Part shown: positions 41,970 through 46,796 of the stretch, piece by piece
Position numbering within the stretch: the stretch's first letter is position 1
How the letters are laid out: every line of letters begins with the position of its first letter
Origin: an uncultured Parabacteroides sp.
GTDB lineage: Bacteria; Bacteroidota; Bacteroidia; Bacteroidales; Tannerellaceae
Length of the DNA: 46,796 nucleotides
Direction: 5' to 3'
Assembly (NCBI GenBank): GCA_944325335.1
Contig: CALUZR010000024.1
Span: 1 to 46,796 of the forward strand
Made by a program: the position numbers and the translations under genes
Notes under the pieces: model-generated
What the model saw: the letters and a program-made list of their open reading frames with translations, nothing else
What the model was told of the DNA's origin: nothing
Databases searched by the model: none

Positions 41970-42818
41970 TTATTTAAGTTTGTAGATGAACGTAATCGTG
42001 CCGTATTGGTTGTTACTGTCATCAATGCTATTGAACTTGTTCTTTTTGGCTGCGGCGACCGCTTCTTTCCGCATGATGGCGTTGTCGATGGTAGTACCTT
42101 TCCCGACCGAGGCACCCACCACGTTGCCTCGCGAATCCACGATGATATCTACCACGATGCGTCCCTCTTCAGTCTCTAAATCAGACGGAAGGCGCACAAC
42201 GCCTACGAGCTTTCTGCCAGCCAGGGAGAGGTTATAACCATTGCCCCCGATGCCGTCGTTCGCGCCCTGGTCGGAATTGCCGAAGGGGCTTCCCTGGTTT
42301 CCAGTACCTTCCGCCGCGTCGCCTTGGCTATTGCCCTCGGCGGCCCCGATGCCGAACGCGCCGGCCACCTTGTTGCTGATGGCCTCCGCTTGTTTGCGCC
42401 GCTCTTCGGCCAAGCGTTTGGCTTCCGCCTCTTTTTCTTTGCGGATGCGTTCTTGCTCTTCGGCCTCTTTGCGTTTGCGTTCCTCTTCGGCTTTACGCTT
42501 CTCTTCCTCCTTTCGCTGGTCGTCGAGGGAGACGGATTCTTCCATGTCTTGCGTGAGTAAATCCTCTTTCGGGGTTTCTACCGGCGGGACAGGCGTAGGG
42601 GGCGGGGGAGTGGTCGTCTCTTCCGGCAGCACTTGGCCTGTGTATTGCGGTTCGAATGTACCTGCGGCCGAGTCAATATTGCCGAAATTGACCAACACGC
42701 CGCCATCTTCTTCCGGAATCGCCGCGCGGATGACCGTGAACCAGAGGACCAGGAAGAGGGCTGCATGGAACAGGAGCGTGCCAATCAATCCATAAGTATC
42801 GTCTTTATTCCATTTCAT
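41970..42818 (-). CDS. TonB-like energy transducer
   Basis: 282 residues. An N-terminal membrane helix (IGTLLFHAALFLVLWFTVI) is followed by a proline-rich stretch (TTPPPPTPVPPVETP), a long charged helix rich in Glu/Lys/Arg (about 95-150), a Gly-rich linker, and a C-terminal domain with IVVDIIVDSRGNVVGASV. The length and layout are like TonB/TolA-type proteins of Bacteroidetes. With ExbB and ExbD it can energise SusC-type importers such as the one at 2076; a TolA-like role in envelope upkeep is also possible. Confidence 0.88.
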   Translation of the reverse strand: MKWNKDDTYGLIGTLLFHAALFLVLWFTVIRAAIPEEDGGVLVNFGNIDSAAGTFEPQYTGQVLPEETTTPPPPTPVPPVETPKEDLLTQDMEESVSLDDQRKEEEKRKAEEERKRKEAEEQERIRKEKEAEAKRLAEERRKQAEAISNKVAGAFGIGAAEGNSQGDAAEGTGNQGSPFGNSDQGANDGIGGNGYNLSLAGRKLVGVVRLPSDLETEEGRIVVDIIVDSRGNVVGASVGKGTTIDNAIMRKEAVAAAKKNKFNSIDDSNNQYGTITFIYKLK

Positions 42819-42821
42819 GCG

Positions 42822-43229
42822 TTATTGCGGCCGGGTCGCCAGCACCATTTTAAATTTGTTTTCGTTTGCGATATTGAGAATCTTGACAATCTCTTTGTAT
42901 GGAACGGTTTCGTCGGCATACAAAGCGACATACATCTCCGGCTCTTTGGCATAGCAGTCCTGCAAGAAGGGCGCTATTTCCTGGAAAGAGACCTGTACTT
43001 CCTTCTGTTTGCCAAACGCGACATAGTAATTCAACTGGGAATCAATCGTGACACGTGTGAGCGGCTTTGCCGCCGTTTGCTTTTGCGCTTGCGGCAAGGT
43101 TACTTTGATGGCATTGGGGATTACGACAGTGGAAGTCACCATAAAGAAGATGAGCAGCAGGAAGATGACGTCGGTCATCGAAGCCATGCTGAAGTTCTCG
43201 GATACTTTGGTTCTTCTTTTTAATGCCAT
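42822..43229 (-). CDS. ExbD/TolR-family proton-channel subunit
   Basis: 135 residues. A short cytoplasmic start, then one membrane helix with the conserved proton-carrying aspartate D20 (SMTDVIFLLLIFFMVTSTVV) and a periplasmic domain. It lies 6 bp after exbB and 3 bp before tonB, so the motor genes are tightly co-transcribed. Confidence 0.95.
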   Translation of the reverse strand: MALKRRTKVSENFSMASMTDVIFLLLIFFMVTSTVVIPNAIKVTLPQAQKQTAAKPLTRVTIDSQLNYYVAFGKQKEVQVSFQEIAPFLQDCYAKEPEMYVALYADETVPYKEIVKILNIANENKFKMVLATRPQ

Positions 43230-43235
43230 GACGTG

Positions 43236-43955
43236 TTAATTTGCCGGTTCATTTAATAAGTCCATGAACTCCATGGTACGCATTTCCATCTTGTTCACTA
43301 CATTATCTACTTGCGATACCAAGTAATTGTAAGCAAAGAGGGCAATGATACCGACTACCAATCCGCCGACCGTCGTCACCAATGCTTCATAAATACCACC
43401 TGAGAGAAGCGATACATCCACATTTGTACCGGCATTGGCCATATCGAAGAAGGCGCGGACCATACCTGTTACCGTTCCCAAGAAACCGAGCATCGGGGCG
43501 CCTGCGGCCGTAGTGGCAATCAAGGGGAAACCTTTCTCTAACTTAGCCACTTCGATATTGCCCACATTCTCGATCGCTACCAAGACGTCGCTCATGGGGC
43601 GGCCCAAGCGCGTGATGCCTTTCTCGATCATACGGGCATAGGGTGTGTTCGTGGTGCGGCAGAGGTTCAGGGCCGATTCCACTTTCCCTTCGTGGATATA
43701 ATCTTTGATGCGGTTCATGAATGTCTCATCTTCTTTCCCTGCCCGCTTAATGACCATGAAGCGTTGCACGAAGATATAAATGGCTATCAACGAGAGGATC
43801 AGGAGGACAATCATGATCCATCCGCCTTTGACGGCCAAATCAATTATATTCATTTCAGCTTCGGCCGGGATGGTCGTAGCGGTTACTTCTGTTAAATCGG
43901 GCATTTGGTCGGCAGCTTGGGCAGCTACGGACTGTAATAAAAGTAGTAAGTTCAT
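43236..43955 (-). CDS. ExbB/TolQ/MotA-family proton-channel protein
   Basis: 239 residues from the ATG at 43955, which overlaps the pdxJ stop as ATGA; a GTG at 43964 would add three residues but has no such support. Membrane helices: [19 protein letters not shown], and the pair [27 protein letters not shown] and [22 protein letters not shown], which is the MotA/TolQ/ExbB signature. An N-terminal extra hydrophobic segment ([16 protein letters not shown]) may be a signal peptide. Confidence 0.95.
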   Translation of the reverse strand: MNLLLLLQSVAAQAADQMPDLTEVTATTIPAEAEMNIIDLAVKGGWIMIVLLILSLIAIYIFVQRFMVIKRAGKEDETFMNRIKDYIHEGKVESALNLCRTTNTPYARMIEKGITRLGRPMSDVLVAIENVGNIEVAKLEKGFPLIATTAAGAPMLGFLGTVTGMVRAFFDMANAGTNVDVSLLSGGIYEALVTTVGGLVVGIIALFAYNYLVSQVDNVVNKMEMRTMEFMDLLNEPAN

Positions 43956-44665
43956 TGTAAACACTGTTTGTATTGTTTAATAGTCTCTTGTAATCCTAAG
44001 TATAATGCATCGCAAATCAGGGCATGGCCAATGGATACTTCATCCAGCAAGGGGATGTTTTGTTTGAAATAGGCCAGATTTACCAAACTTAAATCGTGAC
44101 CAGCATTGACACCCAGTCCCAAACTCTTGGCATGTTGCGCCGCTTGGACGAAGGGAGCAATGGCGGCTTCCTTATTGGTAAGGTATTGCGAAGCGTAGGG
44201 TTCGGTATAAAGTTCGATGCGGTCGGTACCTGTTTTGGCCGCATAGTCGATGTTGTCCAGCTCAGTCCCTACGAAGATTGAAGTGCGGATACCTACTTGC
44301 GTGAATTGTTCAATCAATTCGGATAGAAAATCGAAATGGGCTTTTACGTCCCAACCCGCATTGGAAGTAATGGCATCCGGAGCGTCTGGTACGAGCGTGA
44401 CCTGCGTCGGTTTTACTTTTAATACCAAATCTATGAATTTGTCGGAGGGATAACCTTCGATGTTGAATTCGGTTTTAATTAACGGTTTCAGTCCGTATAC
44501 ATCGCTATAGCGGATATGACGTTCGTCCGGACGAGGATGAACGGTGATGCCTTGTGCACCAAACGCTTCGGCATCTTGAGCTACTTTCAACACATCCGGC
44601 ATATTGCCTCCACGGGCATTGCGGAGTGTGGCTACTTTGTTAATGTTTACACTTAAATTTGTCAT
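43952..44665 (-). CDS. pdxJ: pyridoxine 5'-phosphate synthase
   Basis: 237 residues, normal for Pdx[24 protein letters not shown], the catalytic region [36 protein letters not shown] and [14 protein letters not shown] are family signatures. The enzyme joins 1-deoxyxylulose 5-phosphate and aminoacetone phosphate in vitamin B6 synthesis. First gene of the pdxJ-exbB-exbD-tonB-DJ-1 unit and divergent from the CBS-nadK unit, an order I recall from other Bacteroidales. -7 box at 44718. Confidence 0.97.
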   Translation of the reverse strand: MTNLSVNINKVATLRNARGGNMPDVLKVAQDAEAFGAQGITVHPRPDERHIRYSDVYGLKPLIKTEFNIEGYPSDKFIDLVLKVKPTQVTLVPDAPDAITSNAGWDVKAHFDFLSELIEQFTQVGIRTSIFVGTELDNIDYAAKTGTDRIELYTEPYASQYLTNKEAAIAPFVQAAQHAKSLGLGVNAGHDLSLVNLAYFKQNIPLLDEVSIGHALICDALYLGLQETIKQYKQCLQ

Positions 44666-44694
44666 TGTATATAGTCAAATCTTATTTCTTTGAT

Positions 44695-44702
44695 TACTTT
44701 TG
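44695..44702 (+). promoter_or_regulatory. -7 element for CBS protein-nadK
   Basis: TACTTTTG; transcription from about 44709, which requires the coding start at 44752 and not at 44659. Confidence 0.7.
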
Positions 44703-44717
44703 TACTCAAGTCGGTTG

Positions 44718-44725
44718 CAAAATTA
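44718..44725 (-). promoter_or_regulatory. -7 element for pdxJ
   Basis: TAATTTTG on the minus strand, 53 bp before pdxJ. The two divergent start sites would lie within a few bases of each other, so the promoters overlap and may exclude one another. Confidence 0.65.
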
Positions 44726-44751
44726 GCAGTATTCAGGAAATTAAAAGGCAA

Positions 44752-45417
44752 ATGTTGGTAAAAGATTTCATAACAAAAGAAATCCCCGTGTTAAAAAGTT
44801 TTGATACGGGGGAGTATGCATTAGCGCTTATGGACGATAATAAGGTGAAGCACTTGCCTCTTTTGGAGGATAATACCAATTATCGGGGTATTGTCTCGGA
44901 AAGGGAATTGCTGAGCCGTACGGACCTGTCGCGCCCATTGTCGGATTTGAACTTTATCGATTCGGATTGGATACGTCCGGAGGCGCATTTGTTGGAGGCG
45001 TTGTCGATGATGGCTCGCAAGCGGTTAAGCCTGTTGCCCGTCGTTTCCATAGATAATGAATATATAGGTAGCGTGACTCAAGAGGGTTTGGTCATGGCTA
45101 TGTCGGATTTTTGCCAAGCGGATGCGGCGGGTAGTATTATCATTTTGGAAGTATTGCCGATGGATTATTCGGTGGTCGATATTGCGCATTTGGTTGAATC
45201 GAACCATGCGCATATCACTGGATTGTTCACGCAAGTTGAATCTTCGACAGGGCGTTTGCTGGTGACCTTGAAAGTCGACCAGGAGGATGCTTCGGCCATT
45301 ATCCGGACGTTTGTCCGCTTCAATTATGTCGTCCTTTGGCATTTCATGAAGAATGGCATCGTGGATGACATCTTTCAGCAACGAATGAACGAACTAATAC
45401 ATTATTTAAAGATATGA
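44752..45417 (+). CDS. CBS-domain-pair protein
   Basis: 221 residues from the ATG at 44752 (MLVKDFITKEIPVLKSFDTG), which fits the promoter at 44695. A CBS pair occupies about 1-130 (HLPLLEDNTNYRGIVSERELL; LSLLPVVSIDNEYIGSVTQEGLV), followed by an ACT-like region (SIIILEVLPMDYSVVDIAHLVESNHAHITGLFTQV). Such proteins bind adenosyl nucleotides and act as sensors. The stop overlaps nadK (ATGA), so it may regulate or serve NAD(P) metabolism (inference). Confidence 0.88.
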   Translation: MLVKDFITKEIPVLKSFDTGEYALALMDDNKVKHLPLLEDNTNYRGIVSERELLSRTDLSRPLSDLNFIDSDWIRPEAHLLEALSMMARKRLSLLPVVSIDNEYIGSVTQEGLVMAMSDFCQADAAGSIIILEVLPMDYSVVDIAHLVESNHAHITGLFTQVESSTGRLLVTLKVDQEDASAIIRTFVRFNYVVLWHFMKNGIVDDIFQQRMNELIHYLKI

Positions 45418-46307
45418 AGATTGGAATTTTTGGAAGCGAATATCAAATAGAAAAGCAGAGCGTCATCAAGCGTGTCTTTAATAAGCTGGCCGAACGGGGG
45501 GCGGAAGTGTACGTCGATGCCTCGTTTGCCCATTTTTTGTGGGAGGCTTTCCAATATAAGCCAGCGATAAACGGAACCCTTTCCGGCGATGTCTTTGATT
45601 TGGACATTGCCATTAGCATGGGAGGCGATGGGACTTTTTTGCGGACGGCGGCAAGGGTCAATAAGCAGAATATTCCAATCTTGGGCATCAATACCGGGCG
45701 TTTGGGCTTTTTGGCGGATGTGGGAAGTACGGATATCGAGGATACGCTGGACGAATTGTTCAAGCATTATTATAAGGTAGAAGAGCGGACGCTTCTAAGG
45801 CTGGCTACGGAGAACCATATTTATCAAGGATATAATTATGCGCTCAACGAAGTGGCTATCCTAAAGCGCGATACATCGTCGATGATAACTATCCATACCG
45901 AGCTGAATGGCGAGTATCTTACTTCCTATCAAGCCGATGGATTGATAGTGGCCACGCCTACTGGTTCGACCGCCTATTCCATGAGTGTGAACGGACCTAT
46001 CATTCTCCCACAAGATAATAGCTTGGTATTGAGTCCGGTTGCCCCTCATTCGCTAAACGTTCGTCCTTTGGTTATTCCGGATGATTATCGGATAACGTTG
46101 GGAGTAGAAAGCCGGAATCGTACGTTTTTGATTTCATTGGATGGACGTTCAGAAGTATTTCCAGCAGGCATCCAGTTGGAAATCAGTAAAGCGGATTATA
46201 CGACAAAGGTTATCAAACGGTATAAACATACCTTTTATCAAACATTGCGCGAGAAGTTGATGTGGGGAGCCGACGTGCGGATGGATAAAGAACAAAATAT
46301 GAAATAG
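45414..46307 (+). CDS. nadK: NAD kinase
   Basis: 297 residues. The motif GGDGTFL (70-76), NTGRLGFLADV, the NEVAILKRD segment and ATPTGSTAYSMSVNGPI are the conserved NAD kinase elements. It phosphorylates NAD to NADP in the cytoplasm with ATP or polyphosphate. Four-base overlap with the CBS gene indicates coupling. Last gene before a 489-bp stretch without genes. Confidence 0.97.
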   Translation: MKIGIFGSEYQIEKQSVIKRVFNKLAERGAEVYVDASFAHFLWEAFQYKPAINGTLSGDVFDLDIAISMGGDGTFLRTAARVNKQNIPILGINTGRLGFLADVGSTDIEDTLDELFKHYYKVEERTLLRLATENHIYQGYNYALNEVAILKRDTSSMITIHTELNGEYLTSYQADGLIVATPTGSTAYSMSVNGPIILPQDNSLVLSPVAPHSLNVRPLVIPDDYRITLGVESRNRTFLISLDGRSEVFPAGIQLEISKADYTTKVIKRYKHTFYQTLREKLMWGADVRMDKEQNMK

Positions 46308-46410
46308 TAAAAAAACTATTTCGAAGTAATGAATGACTGTTTAAACAGATCACTTTCTGCATCTTGTTGGTTAATTGATGTTATCTGAATGCACTTTTAT
46401 GAATAAAATA

Positions 46411-46442
46411 TTTGTGTTATACAACATAAAACTATACTTTTG
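46411..46442 (+). promoter_or_regulatory. strong promoter of an sRNA candidate
   Basis: TTTG (46411-46414), 20-bp spacer, TACTTTTG (46435-46442): the best match to the Bacteroidetes consensus in the window. Confidence 0.85.
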
Positions 46443-46448
46443 CACCGT

Positions 46449-46514
46449 GTTTTTCATGGTATTAGATTTAAGGTTAACAATGGAGATTGGTTGTCGGGAT
46501 GACAACCTTTTTCT
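46449..46514 (+). ncRNA. candidate small RNA of about 65 nt
   Basis: Runs from the promoter at 46411 to a terminator GGTTGTC-GGGAT-GACAACC plus T5 (46489-46512). Too short for a plausible protein (two ATGs, frames of a few codons). It holds a GTTAAC followed by a purine-rich stretch just before the terminator, as does the candidate at 35199. Confidence 0.6.
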
Positions 46515-46653
46515 TTTTATATAAACCGCTATTCGAAGACTTCCTTTTATGATATCATTTCCCTTTTATTATATATGTATAAACAAATCCTTCATACATT
46601 CTTTAGCAAGAGGATTGAGTTTAAAACCGAATCCAACGAGGATCGAAAAGAAA

Positions 46654-46740
46654 CATAGTTATAATCGGAAACAATCATAGTTATAATCGGAAACGAACAT
46701 AGTTATAAATGGAAGCAATTATAGTTATAAAAAAGGGTCT
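46654..46740. repeat. 22-bp tandem array
   Basis: Units start at 46654, 46676, 46698 and 46720, exactly 22 bp apart, each CATAGTTATAATCGGAAAC or a variant. The core ATAGTTAT is the inverse of the ATAACTAT core of the array at 36835, so the two are one sequence family. The stretch 46515-46653 and the end of the window hold no gene that I can support. Confidence 0.85.
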
Positions 46741-46796
46741 TCATAACTATCTAAGAATGAAGCGTGATTAAAATTTCTTGCAAAAAAGTTGGAAAA

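Noticed and set aside
43956..43964. GTG start for exbB, three codons upstream
   Set aside because: The ATG at 43955 makes the usual ATGA overlap with pdxJ and leaves a normal N-terminus.

Overview
The window is chromosomal DNA from a Bacteroidales bacterium, most like Parabacteroides or a close relative. The evidence is a SusC/SusD pair, FrdAB, DUF-type Bacteroidales proteins, small membrane proteins typical of the order, and promoters of the Bacteroidetes form TAnnTTTG (often with TTTG about 20 bases upstream) instead of sigma-70 boxes. I see no tRNA, rRNA, phage, transposase or cas gene. Genus assignment is inference; the sequence alone does not prove it.

Layout. 1-1600: the end of the fumarate reductase operon (frdA, partial, and frdB). 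2000-14700: a nutrient-uptake locus with a SusC/SusD outer-membrane pair, a secreted calcineurin-type phosphoesterase fused to a PQQ-type propeller, and, convergent to it, an alkaline phosphatase, an M24 peptidase and a TPR protein behind glnS. 14700-20400: glnS, two tiny coupled membrane-protein genes, a GNAT acetyltransferase, a PAP2 phosphatase and dnaX. 20490-24430: a CNNM/CorC transporter, xylulokinase and a TlpA-like lipoprotein in one operon. 24590-29400: an accessory stretch with a small gene, a long-hairpin RNA candidate, a mosaic GLUG-repeat surface protein, GC-rich palindromes and a DUF6261-like protein. 29400-38330: an AspT-type transporter, two cyclophilins, rplU-rpmA, a TPR protein, MscS, an sRNA candidate, menA and small membrane proteins. 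38346-41119: a U32 rRNA/tRNA hydroxylase-type protein and metA. 41411-46307: a DJ-1 protein, tonB-exbD-exbB-pdxJ, and divergently CBS protein-nadK.

The most unusual feature is not a gene. At least seven intergenic sites carry short tandem arrays whose units are small palindromes at strict helical spacing: 21 bp (10058, 17016), 22 bp (36813, 46654), 23 bp (9916, 10139, 41218), or alternating 41/42-bp units made of two hairpins (1701, 27747). The actual sequence differs from site to site, but the architecture is the same, and in the 41/42-bp arrays the arm sequences change together so that pairing is kept. Several arrays are also inverted repeats as a whole. The window also holds three promoter-led, ORF-free transcription units (24920, 35199, 46449) that look like non-coding RNAs, a hairpin leader before rplU, and a 36-residue gene that starts just after the stop of its upstream partner.

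All functions are read from motifs and family knowledge; no database search was possible. Promoter and terminator calls are pattern matches. Gene starts were moved where a -7 element, an ATGA overlap or a signal peptide argued for a different codon.
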